Part shown: in pieces, positions 47,801 to 54,654 of the stretch
How positions within the stretch are numbered: the stretch's first letter is position 1
Layout of the letters: every line of letters starts with the position of its first letter
Origin: Schistosoma mansoni
Taxonomy: Eukaryota; Platyhelminthes; Trematoda; Strigeidida; Schistosomatidae
Direction: 5' to 3'
Length of the DNA stretch: 64,000 nt
NCBI RefSeq assembly: GCF_000237925.1
Contig: NW_017386031.1
Coordinates: 682,001 to 746,000, forward strand
Position numbers and translations under genes: made by a program
The notes under the pieces: model-generated
What the model was told of the DNA's origin: nothing
The model's input: only the letters and a program-made list of their open reading frames with translations
The model's database searches: none

Positions 47801-50800
47801 TATTCATGATCTCAACATTTTTCCAGTTGAATGTATATCCATAGTTGTCCTCATGCATTGATATAACCAAGGATACGTCGCGGATGATCTGGCTCTTCTA
47901 TCACAAACTCAACAACAAATGCAGGAGAAAACGACCAGTGTAGCAGCAGCCTCAGAATCAGTATGTCTCAATATAAACAAAGAGAAAAGCAAGACTCTCC
48001 GATACAATACAATATGCACCAATCAAATTACACTTGACGGAGAAGCTATGGAGGATGTGAGAACCTTTACATATCTGGGCAGCATCATTGATGAACACGG
48101 TGGATCAGATGAAGATGTGGGGGCGCGGATCGACAAAGCAAGAGCAGCATACTTACAACTGAAAAACATCTGGAGCTCAAAACAATTGTCAACCAACACC
48201 AAGGTTAGAATTTTCAATACAAATGTGAAGACAGTTCTACTGTATGGGGCGGAGACGTGGAGAACTACGAAAGCCATTATCCAGAAGATACAAGTGTTTA
48301 TTAACAGCTGTCTACGCAAAATACTTCGGATCAGACGGCCAGACACTATCAGCAACAAGTTACTGTGGGAGACAACAAACCAGATTCCGGCAGAGGAAGA
48401 AATCGGGAAGAAGCGCTGGAAGTGGATTGGGCACACCTTGAGGAAATCACCTAATTGCGTCACAAGACAAGCCCTTACATGGAATCCTGAAGGTCAAAGG
48501 AGAAGAGGAAGACCAAAGAACACATTACGCCAAGAAATAGAGACAGACATGAGAAGAATGAACAAAAACTGGATAGAACTAGAAAGGAAGGCCCACGACA
48601 GAGTGGGTTGGAGAAAGCTGGTCGGCGGCCTATGCTCCATTGGGAGTAACAGGCGTAAGTAAAGTAAAAAAAAAGTACGTCATAGCATTTGACCGCTAAT
48701 TCATGTTCGTGTAGGCAAAGGTGAAGAGAGTATCCACTTTCTTTGATGTAGTATTTTCCGTCATTGGAACAATTTATTTTATAGATGATGTTCAGTTTTT
48801 TCTTCTTTTATCATTTCATCCTTTAGTTTGGATAGGATTGATTGAATTAATTTTTCATAGTTGAAACCATGAGTCAATTGAAGCTAGACCATCATGAAAA
48901 ACCTGGAACCACTGGGAGACCGTTTTGTCCTATTGTGGGACTCTTCAGCAGTGTGCATCCACGAGCCCGCCTCGCAAGATTCGAACCCAGGATCTACCAG
49001 TCTTTCGAGCGAGAACTTAACCGATAGACCACCTCCTTATTAATCAATTGTTTCAATCTTGACCGTTCCTTATGCAAATATCAGTCCGATTATTATTGTT
49101 CATGCATTTTCATACCGATTGCGTTTAGTTCCCGTTCTTTCGTTGTCGATCTTCTACTGAAATACATTCAATGCCCTACCATCGCAATATACTACTTATG
49201 TGGATATGTGGATATAAGTAACCCACATCACAATAGTATGATTTGAACAGTAATCAATTGATAATACAATTGGTCCCTGTAATTATATTTGTGAAATATA
49301 TCTAATCCATTTTTATATTCAAATCTTGATTTGACATTCTTTTTTTATGTAAGATTTCATGGAATCAAGAACATGAGTTCTGTCTTGTTTGGGGCTTGTT
49401 AGATAGATGAACTCATACCCCAGTGTTGTTATTCACACTAAATCTTAAAATTAATACCTTCATCTTTGAATACCTAGGGTGTTATCCACTGAGATTCTGT
49501 GTTTAGAAAGTCGATCAATTATGCAACAGTGGTATGTAGGAATATCCATCTGACAAGTTCAAAATAGGAAGAAAGGCGAACTAAAGATTCTATTACTGGC
49601 CATTATGCAAACTTGCTTTCAATTTATTACGGTTTTAATTTATTATTATTATCATAGTTGAAAACATGAGTCAATTGAAACTAGACCACCATGGAAAACC
49701 TGGAAGCACTGAACGGCGGTTTCGTCCCATTATGGGACTCCTCAGCAGTGCAGCAGTGGATTGGTTGAAGTTAGACATTACCACCATTGGACGCCGGCTC
49801 AGTGGTCTATCGGCTAAGTGCTCGCGCGTGAGACTGACAGATCCTGGGTTCGAATCTCGAGAGGCGGGATCGTGGATGCGCACTGCCACTGAGGAGTCCC
49901 ACAATAGGACGAAACGGTCGTCCATTACTTCCAGGTTTTCCATGATGGTCTATCTTCAATTCACTCATGATCCCAACTATTGAAATAATCAAATAATCAT
50001 TAAAATTTACGAAGCACATTGATAGATACTACATTTTAACTGGAAACTCCTTAACAGTATGTATTCATGACCTCATACGATTGAAAAGTCACTGTTTTCG
50101 TTCACTATTCTTCATCTTCAACTCCATTTAGATCATAAACCTATATACCTAAGCAGTATGTTCACTGAAATAGACGACCTAGTTTACGTGGTCTCTTTGT
50201 AGTTTTGGGCAACAATACCGTTTGCTGAATGTAGAAATAAGGTTTTTAGTTATTCGACAGGTGTTATTTCCAGTTCGTTGTGATGGAATTGTTCGTGACT
50301 GATTGTTTTTGTATATTTATTTTGTTATTATCCTTCAGTCTTGGATATAGATACTATCTTAACTTAAGCATACATAAATAATAACTGTCGGTGAGATAAT
50401 ATAATAGATTAGCAGCAAGCAAGCAAGCATATAACTACTGACAGGATCAACCAGTTTGTTCGCAGTTTTATAATATACCCTTGTGGGCCAGGGTAATTTC
50501 GCATTGGTTTTTAACAGAACCACATACCATCCAGACTTTCACTTGACAACCCTAACAGTACAGCTCAATCCCGTTTAACAGGAGAGCCAAACACCACCCT
50601 CTGGCTTAACACCAGCAGTACAGCTCAATCCTGCCCCACAAGAGAACCAGACATTATATGGGCTTCAACGCTACAATCTGAATAGTACAGCTCAATCCTG
50701 TGGCGTAATCACACAGGTACCAAGCACCCTAGTGGACCATTCGCACCATTCATATACACATTCACATCACATGTATAATTATTTCTATCAGTGATTGCGT

Positions 50801-52375
50801 AAATCAATTATGCACAGCATCAACAGGCCAAAGTTGACCCATTCCGCGTACACGACAGTCAAACTCATTAATGTTAGCAATGGCGATATGCCTTACAATG
50901 CTCCAATGACAATAGCTCTTGAGAACACTGAAAAGCAACCACCAGTATGAATGACATCGATTAACCAGCAAACCAACTTTCCACATGAACAGTCAACAAA
51001 ACTTGCCAAAGAAATACCGAACCTTCCACAATGTCAATGGTGAACCTCCAACCTCACATAAGACCTTCAACTCTACATGGCAATATAGCTTATGCATATA
51101 TTAAATATATTGTAGTAAACGAGGACACGAGTGGGGACAATCGAAAGTATCTGAGCGCAAATTACAGACTATCTCACTGAATTCCGATAACCATACAGTA
51201 AACAGTTAATTTGCAAAATAACATTCAATTGTCTCAATCTTCACAGTTCCTTCTGTAAATATCAGTTTATCTTCTCTGATTTCATTGTTCCTGCACTTTC
51301 CTACCAATTGCGCTTTATTTCAGTTCTTTCCTTATCAGTCTTCTGCCAAAATACATTCAATGCCTAACCATCACCATATACTACTTATATGGATATAAGT
51401 AGACCACACTACAATATAGCTATATAGCTTATGCATTGCATTGCATAGATTAACAATGATATCATTTCAGTATCGACCATCATGACAATATATTCAATCG
51501 AAAAGTCTTGAAATTTTTACTAAGGAAACTTTATATATGTCAGAGAATTCCAAGACTCATAAGATTCAAATCCGTTGACAGTCAAAAGGCACATCAACAT
51601 AGATCTGATCTACGAACCTATATAAACATTTCAATCAGTCACAAGGTTGAAGATCAGTCGAACAACTGAGGTAAAACGAATGAAGCTGTGAGTAAAGACA
51701 GTGAAACACATGAAATTGATTAGTCTCAAAGTCATTGCAAGTAGTTGATTCAACGTCTGTGAAGTATGTGAAAAGCTTACTTCTATGTGGAATAGGAGTT
51801 ATTGATGGTGTCCAGAACGATACTGAAAGGTTGACCATTGAGTCATCTAACTCAATGAACACAACCCTTCTAAAACACCCTCTTTACCTGTAAATCTCTG
51901 TCATCATATATAGACACACATTAAAAAGGAAACCAAGATAGAAACTAATTGTATTCAATAACTTACCTCCATCTGCATAAGTTTCAACACCAAAACTAGG
52001 AAAACCATTTTCAAATTCCCCTTCAAATCTTCCAATTGAATCTTCTTTACATTTTATACCACATTTAATAAAATCATCTTTAAATTGTCCCATTATAACC
52101 CAATCTTCACGTGTAAATATACCATAACCATTACGTCGATTATGTGCCCATTCACCTTCATACATAGCACCTGGTGCATTTGGCCATAAAAATACACCAC
52201 TTTTCTCTGAACCATTATCCCATAAACCAGTATATTCACCTTGACATTTATCTTTAGTAATTAAACCTAGACCAACAGCTTTTTCATTTAACCATTCACC
52301 AATATATAAACCAGAATCTTTAAATTCATAACGACCAGCTGGTAAACATGTAGCTTCCGTCTTTACTAAATCCAT
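24775..52375 (-). CDS. JPH: Junctophilin (10 exons, 1121 aa)
   Basis: Junctophilins tether ER/SR to the plasma membrane in excitable cells: MORN repeats bind plasma-membrane lipid and the C-terminal helix anchors in the ER/SR. Exons on the minus strand: 52375-51967, 46488-45779, 41975-41632, 38757-38639, 35589-35225, 34087-33826, 32102-31690, 30376-29882, 26294-26136, 24864-24775. Total 3366 nt, in frame at every junction. Eight MORN repeats lie at about residues 24-37, 48-61, 72-85, 95-106, 117-129, 139-152, 385-398 and 408-421, the family's 6+2 layout with its joining region in exon 2. An Ala/Lys-rich helical segment (about 440-520) follows, ending in the conserved PDFEQPG. Then comes a long, poorly conserved Asn/Ser/Thr-rich linker, and a membrane helix ending 1121 aa. 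Human paralogues are roughly 630-750 aa; the excess is in exons 5-9. The start ATG at 52375 precedes [16 protein letters not shown], matching the family N-terminus. Least certain is the exon 6-7 junction (donor gtaatt). Confidence 0.93.
25014..25227 (+). mobile_element. C-family element, copy 5 (5' part only)
   Basis: From ccaaatgtcgtgggacggtc to ggggagttggaaaaccc; stops mid-element. In JPH intron 9. Confidence 0.65.
25640..26030 (-). mobile_element. RTE-b 3' fragment
   Basis: 3' UTR (gtcagctacaacttaggatc) followed by the minus-strand coding tail ([20 protein letters not shown]). Inserted in JPH intron 9 and ending about 100 bp from exon 9. Confidence 0.7.
26136..26294 (-). CDS. JPH: JPH exon 9
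   Basis: 53 codons, phase 0 at both ends: [20 protein letters not shown], then a charged helix [20 protein letters not shown] and [12 protein letters not shown]. Acceptor ttttgtcatag, donor gtaagt. Confidence 0.85.
26355..26525 (+). mobile_element. H2 SINE, 3' part
   Basis: B box GGTTCGATTCT, CTGAAGAG, stem II, GATGAAAC, acggccgtac (cleavage triplet GTA). Confidence 0.7.
26640..26935 (+). mobile_element. H1 SINE (Smα-like)
   Basis: Leader (gggagactgaccagttgcag), A-box region (gactcagtagctgagttgat), B box GGTTCGAGTCC and a degenerate hammerhead (CTGTCAAG ... GACGAAAT), ending at ccatctttgctta. Confidence 0.75.
27150..27370 (+). mobile_element. H3 SINE, old copy
   Basis: Shares the order cagtcctacaagaggtc, ggctcagtattagtg, gatcgaatc-like B box and ctaacgactgtcagttatc with the H3 copies at 55.2 and 40.2 kb. 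The hammerhead segment is destroyed. Confidence 0.5.
27371..28850. other. JPH intron 8 sequence without clear feature
   Basis: No exon or known repeat recognised. A GC-richer patch near 28450-28510 (gcatccgggaggcaaaaccc) and an AATAAA-type stretch near 28735 before a small ORF could be an unassigned LTR; there is no second copy in the window to test it. Confidence 0.35.
28851..28976 (+). other. Small ORF of unknown origin (41 codons)
   Basis: ATG to TGA encoding [20 protein letters not shown] and more. The context (a candidate polyA hexamer ~115 bp upstream, then a leader ending in ctacagtactaac) resembles the start of an LTR-retrotransposon gag reading frame that breaks soon after. Family not recognised. 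Confidence 0.3.
29160..29440 (-). mobile_element. H1 SINE (Smα-like)
   Basis: Minus-strand copy with CTGACGAG and GTCC/GGAC stem II, but GACAAAAC instead of GACGAAAC: one fatal core change. Tandem with the next copy. Confidence 0.75.
29495..29860 (-). mobile_element. H1 SINE, with an inverted leader piece
   Basis: Minus-strand copy (29495-29760) with damaged core, abutting an H1 leader segment on the plus strand (cacatatgccaacaagagac). Ends just before JPH exon 8. Confidence 0.65.
29882..30376 (-). CDS. JPH: JPH exon 8
   Basis: 165 codons, phase 0 at both ends, from [20 protein letters not shown] to KESSIDLSQ. Strongly Asn/Ser/Thr-rich ([20 protein letters not shown]); part of the disordered linker. 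Donor CAA|gtaagt is consensus. The acceptor (caaatctag) has a weak pyrimidine tract, so the 5' edge is less sure. Confidence 0.8.
30745..31205 (+). mobile_element. RTE-a 3' fragment
   Basis: Encodes [20 protein letters not shown] and, after a frameshift, [20 protein letters not shown], then ends in ggcgtaagtaagtaagtaag. In JPH intron 7, antisense to the gene. Confidence 0.8.
31690..32102 (-). CDS. JPH: JPH exon 7
   Basis: 137 codons plus 2 nt: [20 protein letters not shown] onward, including a basic [14 protein letters not shown] stretch and ending ENGIM|gtaagg. Acceptor ctttattag. The incoming phase requires one base from exon 6. Confidence 0.85.
32180..32560 (-). mobile_element. H2 SINE, near full length
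   Basis: Minus strand, complete from the 3' terminal sequence to the leader (gctcactagtgactggctcc). CTGAGGAG is intact but GAACTAAAC replaces GGACGAAAC. Adjacent to a partial second copy. Confidence 0.75.
32575..32700 (-). mobile_element. H2 SINE, 3' part
   Basis: Truncated at the tRNA-like region; hammerhead segment with GATGAAAT. Confidence 0.7.
32767..32957 (-). other. Candidate cryptic hydrophobic exon inside JPH
   Basis: After a good acceptor (actattattctag) the minus strand reads [20 protein letters not shown] then [14 protein letters not shown], followed by a consensus gtaagt donor at 32886-32881. Without splicing it stays open to a stop at 32767. It could be an alternative terminal exon giving a second membrane segment. 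Its 0/0 phase does not fit between exons 6 (phase 1 out) and 7, so it is not in the main model and may be chance. Confidence 0.3.
33095..33300 (+). mobile_element. RTE leader plus endonuclease-domain fragment
   Basis: The leader block (tactgccggtcccaagcccg) is joined to coding sequence for [20 protein letters not shown] then [17 protein letters not shown], the GDLNAxVG motif of the apurinic-type endonuclease of RTE elements. Links the orphan leader pieces at 1.2 and 2.2 kb to this clade. Confidence 0.7.
33310..33740 (-). mobile_element. C-family element, copy 6
   Basis: Minus-strand copy lacking the A/T tail; directly abuts the RTE endonuclease fragment. In JPH intron 6. Confidence 0.65.
33826..34087 (-). 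CDS. JPH: JPH exon 6
   Basis: 87 codons plus 1 nt: [20 protein letters not shown] to NYIILPT. Acceptor catgttttag. The donor is taken as CAACAT|gtaatt because this gives the phase exon 7 needs; three codons later the frame hits TAA. If the donor is unused, this would be a short terminal exon without a membrane anchor. Confidence 0.7.
34170..34394 (+). mobile_element. L-family solo LTR
   Basis: From attgtggtgtgggttactta through gaccgata-like and gacaattgattaatagcttg segments; truncated at the 3' side by an H1 insertion. Confidence 0.6.
34395..34800. mobile_element. H1 SINE inverted pair plus H1 leader
   Basis: A minus-strand 3' part (34395-34510) faces a plus-strand copy (34515-34680), giving a head-to-head inverted pair with almost no spacer. 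A further plus-strand leader segment (34680-34800) follows in direct order. Minus copy: CTGACGAG and GACGAAAA. Confidence 0.7.
34835..35185. mobile_element. H2 SINE head-to-head inverted pair
   Basis: A 50-bp minus-strand 3' end (tcaattgCctcacgctttc reverse) is joined to a plus-strand copy with CTGAGGAG, GTCC/GGAC stem II, GACGAAAC and ggccatcc (cleavage triplet ATC). Lies next to JPH exon 5. Confidence 0.7.
35225..35589 (-). CDS. JPH: JPH exon 5
   Basis: 2 nt plus 121 codons: [20 protein letters not shown] then a helical [20 protein letters not shown], then Gln/Asn/His-rich sequence to NIEYS. Acceptor catctattcaag; the donor reads TCA|gtaagt. Confidence 0.85.
35645..36012. mobile_element. 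H2 SINE inverted arms flanking an assembly gap
   Basis: The left arm (35650-35759) is a minus-strand H2 3' part up to gcgcatcc. The right arm (35960-36005) is a plus-strand H2 3' end (tggtctagcttcaattgact). The unresolved bases lie exactly between them, as expected for an inverted pair that is hard to assemble. Confidence 0.7.
35760..35959. other. Assembly gap (200 N)
   Basis: Exactly 200 N, probably a fixed-size placeholder; the true length is unknown. Confidence 1.
36065..36310 (-). mobile_element. H2 SINE, decayed
   Basis: Family order on the minus strand, with B box region gttcgagtctcg and many substitutions. Confidence 0.55.
36770..37240 (+). mobile_element. H1 SINE (Smα-like) direct tandem
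   Basis: A 3' part (to 36905) is followed directly by a complete monomer. The two hammerhead cleavage positions (36863 and 37203) are 340 bp apart. The second copy has an intact CTGACGAG, GTCC/GGAC stem II and GACGAAAC, but GCC in place of the GTC cleavage triplet; its stem I strand (cttggattcc) follows the triplet directly. Confidence 0.75.
37740..37950 (+). mobile_element. H2-like SINE, very old
   Basis: Only the order survives: ggttgctcaatatag, gatataggctc, agtcccatgctagagtgaaa, ccaggttttagc. Confidence 0.45.
38215..38605. mobile_element. H2 SINE head-to-head inverted pair
   Basis: A minus-strand copy (38215-38470) is fused at its leader to a plus-strand tRNA-plus-hammerhead part (38470-38600: ttcgaatctcgcgaggcgag; CTGAGGAG; GACGAAAC). 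The right end is 34 bp from JPH exon 4. Confidence 0.75.
38639..38757 (-). CDS. JPH: JPH exon 4
   Basis: 119 nt: [20 protein letters not shown] then [14 protein letters not shown]. The A-x-LARE-PDFYQPG-type block is a conserved junctophilin landmark at the end of the helical region. Acceptor catttag, donor gtaact. Confidence 0.88.
38940..39460 (-). mobile_element. C-family element, copy 7
   Basis: Complete from tail (tatttatttgaacatataaa) to 5' end (ccagggcatttgggagc). In JPH intron 3. Confidence 0.7.
39690..40010 (+). mobile_element. L-family solo LTR
   Basis: tgtgatgtgatctacttata ... ctagtgttctgttcgctaca: the same start and end as the LTRs at 43.1 kb, without internal sequence. Probably an LTR-LTR recombination product. 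Confidence 0.7.
40195..40465 (-). mobile_element. H3 SINE
   Basis: Minus-strand copy of the third tRNA-like family (A box region tagctcagtgataacg-like, B box GGATC(A)AGTCC-like) with an intact hammerhead core. Nearly identical to 55200-55490 over the hammerhead part. Confidence 0.65.
40244..40276 (-). ncRNA. Hammerhead ribozyme core (H3 type)
   Basis: Reading 40276 to 40244: CTGACGAG, stem II GTGC...GCAC with a 6-nt loop, GAAA, minimal stem III ACCC/GGGT, cleavage triplet GTC. Stem I can form between accttg upstream and tagggt downstream (6 pairs, two of them G-U). All invariant type-I core residues are present. Confidence 0.6.
40595..40720 (-). mobile_element. H2 SINE fragment
   Basis: A short composite of H2 pieces; tRNA-like part on the minus strand (gcggctcagtggtctggtgg). 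Confidence 0.5.
41115..41585. mobile_element. H2 SINE head-to-head inverted pair
   Basis: A minus-strand copy (41115-41280) and a plus-strand copy (41340-41580) separated by ~60 bp. The plus copy has CTGAAGAG, a weakened stem II and GAACGAAAC, with a GTC triplet. The pair ends 47 bp from JPH exon 3. Confidence 0.75.
41632..41975 (-). CDS. JPH: JPH exon 3
   Basis: 114 codons plus 2 nt. [20 protein letters not shown] then [20 protein letters not shown] form MORN repeats 7 and 8. The Ala-rich helix follows ([20 protein letters not shown]). Acceptor tataatcag, donor gtaaga. Confidence 0.92.
42068..42595 (-). mobile_element. C-family element, copy 8
   Basis: Complete copy, tail first (tatttatttagacacataaa), to ccagggtatttgggggc. 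In JPH intron 2. Confidence 0.7.
42885..43065 (-). mobile_element. H2 SINE, decayed
   Basis: ggttggacaactgtttcgtc ... attcctcggtagtgagcatc and a degraded tRNA-like part. Confidence 0.5.
43131..43412 (+). repeat. 5' LTR of the miniature element
   Basis: Differs from the 3' LTR by roughly half a dozen positions, mostly near the 3' end (cccccagtcgtattttg versus ccccaaccagtcgtgttctg), implying a fairly recent insertion. Confidence 0.8.
43413..43834 (+). other. GC-rich internal region of the miniature LTR element
   Basis: Markedly GC-rich against the AT-rich surroundings. A 99-codon plus-strand ORF (43445-43744, Gly/Arg/Ala-rich) and a longer minus-strand ORF overlap. Neither shows a gag, protease or other known motif, and open frames are expected in GC-rich DNA, so I do not call a gene. 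Confidence 0.6.
43835..44119 (+). repeat. 3' LTR of the miniature element
   Basis: Starts immediately after the purine tract. Contains the palindromic ttatatccatataagtag stretch shared by all L-family LTRs. Confidence 0.8.
44515..44714. other. Assembly gap (200 N)
   Basis: Fixed 200-N placeholder immediately before an A-rich tract, which probably caused the break. Confidence 1.
44715..44960. repeat. A-rich tract (~245 bp)
   Basis: Almost only A with scattered G and T; its minus strand gives spurious poly-Phe ORFs. Could be a sequencing or assembly artefact at the gap edge, or a long degenerate poly-A. Confidence 0.8.
44985..45155 (+). mobile_element. H1 SINE tandem junction (3' end then leader)
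   Basis: gtcaaactggattccactgc to ctttgctta (3' end) continues directly into the leader of a next copy (gccaattagagactgaccag). Confidence 0.65.
45410..45665 (+). mobile_element. H2-like SINE, decayed
   Basis: gattgaggttagacattaac, tggatctcagctcagtgg, agtcccatgataggtagtaa; about 110 bp from JPH exon 2. Confidence 0.5.
45779..46488 (-). CDS. JPH: JPH exon 2
   Basis: Completes MORN 6 ([20 protein letters not shown]) and carries the joining region between MORN blocks: [20 protein letters not shown], His/Asn-rich repeats ([10 protein letters not shown]), an acidic patch ([14 protein letters not shown]) and a basic patch ([20 protein letters not shown]). Acceptor ccattctag, donor gtatga. Confidence 0.92.
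46605..47095 (+). mobile_element. C-family element, copy 9
   Basis: ccaaatgccctggtacggcc to tgtaccaatatttatacata; a short internal deletion near 46940. In JPH intron 1. Confidence 0.7.
47342..47412. repeat. (GTA)n / (GAA)n microsatellite
   Basis: Tandem gtagtagtag changing to gaagaagaag. An RTE-leader-like string follows at 47455-47545 (gagctggatgatttagtcgt). Confidence 0.75.
47865..48670 (+). mobile_element. RTE-a (SR2-like) element, intact 3' coding end
   Basis: Best-preserved retroelement coding segment in the window. It starts at the RT catalytic box ([14 protein letters not shown]), continues through the ORF at 47919-48662 ([72 protein letters not shown]), and ends in aggcgtaagtaaagtaaa. 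5'-truncated, so not autonomous, but the 247-codon tail has no stop or frameshift, implying recent insertion in JPH intron 1. Confidence 0.88.
48860..49035 (-). mobile_element. H2 SINE, 3' two thirds
   Basis: Minus strand; CTGAAGAG, GACAAAAC (core damaged), B box GGTTCGAATCTTGC. Confidence 0.7.
49045..49240 (-). mobile_element. L-family solo LTR
   Basis: Minus-strand copy with gacaattgatt..., cattcaatgccctaccatcg-type region and acttatgtggatatgtggat (a small duplication in the start palindrome). Confidence 0.6.
49650..49985. mobile_element. H2 SINE head-to-head inverted pair
   Basis: Minus-strand 3' part (49650-49750) meets a plus-strand copy (49750-49985) at 'cagcagtggattggttgaag'. The plus copy has an intact hammerhead core. 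Confidence 0.75.
49889..49922 (+). ncRNA. Hammerhead ribozyme core (H2 type)
   Basis: CTGAGGAG, stem II GTCC...GGAC, GAAA, short stem III (ACG/CGT with a 2-nt loop), cleavage triplet GTC. All invariant core positions are present. Stem I is weak here: cactgcca upstream against cattac downstream, while the family consensus gives GCACTG/CAGTGC. Confidence 0.5.
50515..50795 (+). repeat. R4 interspersed repeat
   Basis: Three spaced units of cagtacagctcaatcc at about 50551, 50611 and 50687, then the shared caggtaccaagcaccc and tcagtgattgcg end. Confidence 0.6.
51115..51415 (-). mobile_element. L-family solo LTR
   Basis: Minus strand, start tgtagtgtggtctacttata near 51415; end near 51120. In JPH intron 1, ~550 bp from exon 1. 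Confidence 0.65.
51967..52375 (-). CDS. JPH: JPH exon 1 (first coding)
   Basis: [20 protein letters not shown] then MORN repeats 1-5 ([48 protein letters not shown]). Donor G|gtaagt. Upstream, ttaaccttgtag may be an acceptor joining a 5' UTR exon or a spliced leader. Confidence 0.93.
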
Positions 52376-53220
52376 ATTAATATAGCTTCTACAAGGTTAA
52401 ACATAATTATTAGAGTCCCATTCAAGATACACACACAATGGAAGTTCTATACCATCTTTGAATCTGATGACTTCAGAATGATCTATGACATCTGAAGGAA
52501 TAAAGAATAATGAACTTTAACAAAGCATCATCATAATGGGATCATTTAGTCAATAATATAAATTGTATAACTACTATACTATCAAAATGGATCAAAGAAA
52601 ATGCTTATTTTAGAATGTATGACACATTTTGTCCCAAATTCCAGTTTCCTTATTTGTTTCCTTATTTGCTTACTTTTCTCCTAAGATATCTTTTCCCCCC
52701 CTGCCATTTGATTGGTCTACAGGATCATATTAACAACAACAATTTTTTTTTTATTTTTTAATTAACCATTCAGAATAGCGAAAACTTTTAATGTTGTTCA
52801 TATTCTATTTCTTAACTGATTCGTTTAATTGCACAATGTATATTTGATAAGTCAATAAGATGAACTACACTTTTGAAATACCAAATATATAAGGGATCAA
52901 TAGGTAACTGGGTAAACAGAACATGACTACCAATCGATAACACATACACACATGCACAGATACACACACACAGATACACACGCTCAGATACACGCACACA
53001 CACACAGATACACAGATAGCATTTGGTTAGAATATTTGGCAAGAAACTGTGTTTTGTACTTTCATAAAGGATAAAACAACAAAAAAATTTGGCATAGAAA
53101 CTCCTACACAAAAATCACTAAATATATTCACTATACCATTTTCCCTTATTGGATTCGTTAAAATAAATAATGGATAAGATTATGGCAATCATTTGAATTT
53201 CGAATTGTATGAAAACTATT
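52376..53220. other. Upstream region of JPH
   Basis: No further coding exon recognised. It contains a CA-rich microsatellite; the JPH promoter is presumably here or further upstream, but no specific element can be named. Confidence 0.35.
52940..53018. repeat. (CA)n-type microsatellite
   Basis: cacacaca / cagatacaca units, imperfect. Confidence 0.8.
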
Positions 53221-53224
53221 TAAA

Positions 53225-54112
53225 GTTTAGTAAGCACAGATGGATAGTGGCTGGCAGTGGAATACAGTTTGATGCGCGTTTCGTCCTATTTTGGGACTCG
53301 TCAGCTGGATGTACCTAAATCACAGAGTTGATGTTCACCCTGGGACTCGAACCCAGTACCTTTCGCTTCAAACGCCATCACGTTATCCACTTAGCTACTA
53401 AGTCCTGATAGCCACTTTCTTATGCAATGGGGTGAAGTTTAAACAAAATATACAGTTCAACAGAGAGATGAACAATACACACAGTATGCACATATGTCAA
53501 TAAGAGACTGATCAATTGCAGTGCTAAACATCAATAGGAAGATTCAAACAAACAGTACCAAGTGAATTTAAACAGTTCACTCCATTGCATAAGTACGTGG
53601 CTAACAGGACTCCGTAGCGACTGCGTTTGAAATGAACGGTACTTGGTTCGAGTCCCAAAGTGAACATCAACAAGTCTGAGATGCAGGTATATCCAGCCGA
53701 TGAGTCCCAAATAGAGCGAAACGCGTCTAAAAATAGATTCTACTGCTAGTCACTATCCATCTTAGGTTATAATACTTGTGAATTAAGGCTATATCGAGGT
53801 AATACGCACAGTATGCACATATGCCAATTAGAGACTGATCAATTGCAGTGCTAAACATCAATGGGAATATTTAATCAAACAATACCAAGTGAATTTAAAC
53901 AGTTCACTCCATTGCACAAGCATGTGGCTATCAGGACTCAGTAGGTAAGTGGATAACGTGATGGCGTTTGAGGAGAAAGGTACTGGGTTCGAGTCCGAGA
54001 GAGAACATCAACAAGTCTGAGACGCAGGTACATCCAGCTGATGAGTCCTAGATAGGACGAAACACGCGTCAAACTGGATTCCACTGCTAGTCACCATCCA
54101 TCTTTGCTCATA
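53225..54112. mobile_element. H1 SINE (Smα-like) cluster with direct tandem
   Basis: One minus-strand copy (53225-53450) followed by two plus-strand monomers in direct tandem (53470-53770, 53775-54112). The hammerhead GTC sites of the tandem pair (53727 and 54070) are 343 bp apart. A and B boxes are recognisable in each. Confidence 0.8.
54038..54070 (+). ncRNA. Hammerhead ribozyme core (H1, Smα-like)
   Basis: CTGATGAG, stem II GTCC/GGAC, GAAAC, triplet GTC; stem III is altered (acacgcgt). Stem I partner ctggattcc is separated from the triplet by AAA, unlike the characterised Smα ribozyme where it follows directly. Confidence 0.5.
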
Positions 54113-54279
54113 GTTCATTATTGTCTAGTATTATAACACTGAACATTCATGAATTTTTTAGATGAGAAAATTGCGATTTATGTAAGAGATTGACCGTAAA
54201 TTAATCCGTTCATTTACTTATATCGATTATTATTAGTAAGATAGATTATTTACCTTTACGATAAGTTACATAAATAAAA

Positions 54280-54535
54280 TTGGATTGCTTGAAGTTAGAC
54301 ATTGACATCGTTGGATGCCGACCAACTCAGTGGTCTATCGGTTAAGTGCTCTGGTGCGAGACTGATAGATCCTGGGTTCGAATCTCGTGGGTCGGGATCG
54401 TGGATGCGCACTGCAGAGGAGTCCCATAATAGGACTAAACGGTCGTCCAGTGCTTCCAGGTTTTACATAGTTGTCTAGCTTCAAATGACTCATGATTTCA
54501 ACTATGAAAAATACTGAAATCTCCACAAAACCCCT
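54280..54535 (+). mobile_element. H2 SINE
   Basis: Complete tRNA-like part and hammerhead segment, with CAGAGGAG and GACTAAAC (two core changes). Confidence 0.75.
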
Positions 54536-54654
54536 ACTGAAAAATTGCTTTGTATAGATGATTGTTGAAATAATATATAAATAATATGGGTCTATCTCGT
54601 CCATACCCAAAAACCTGCCACACATTATATTTGGGTCTGATTATCATTATTTAA

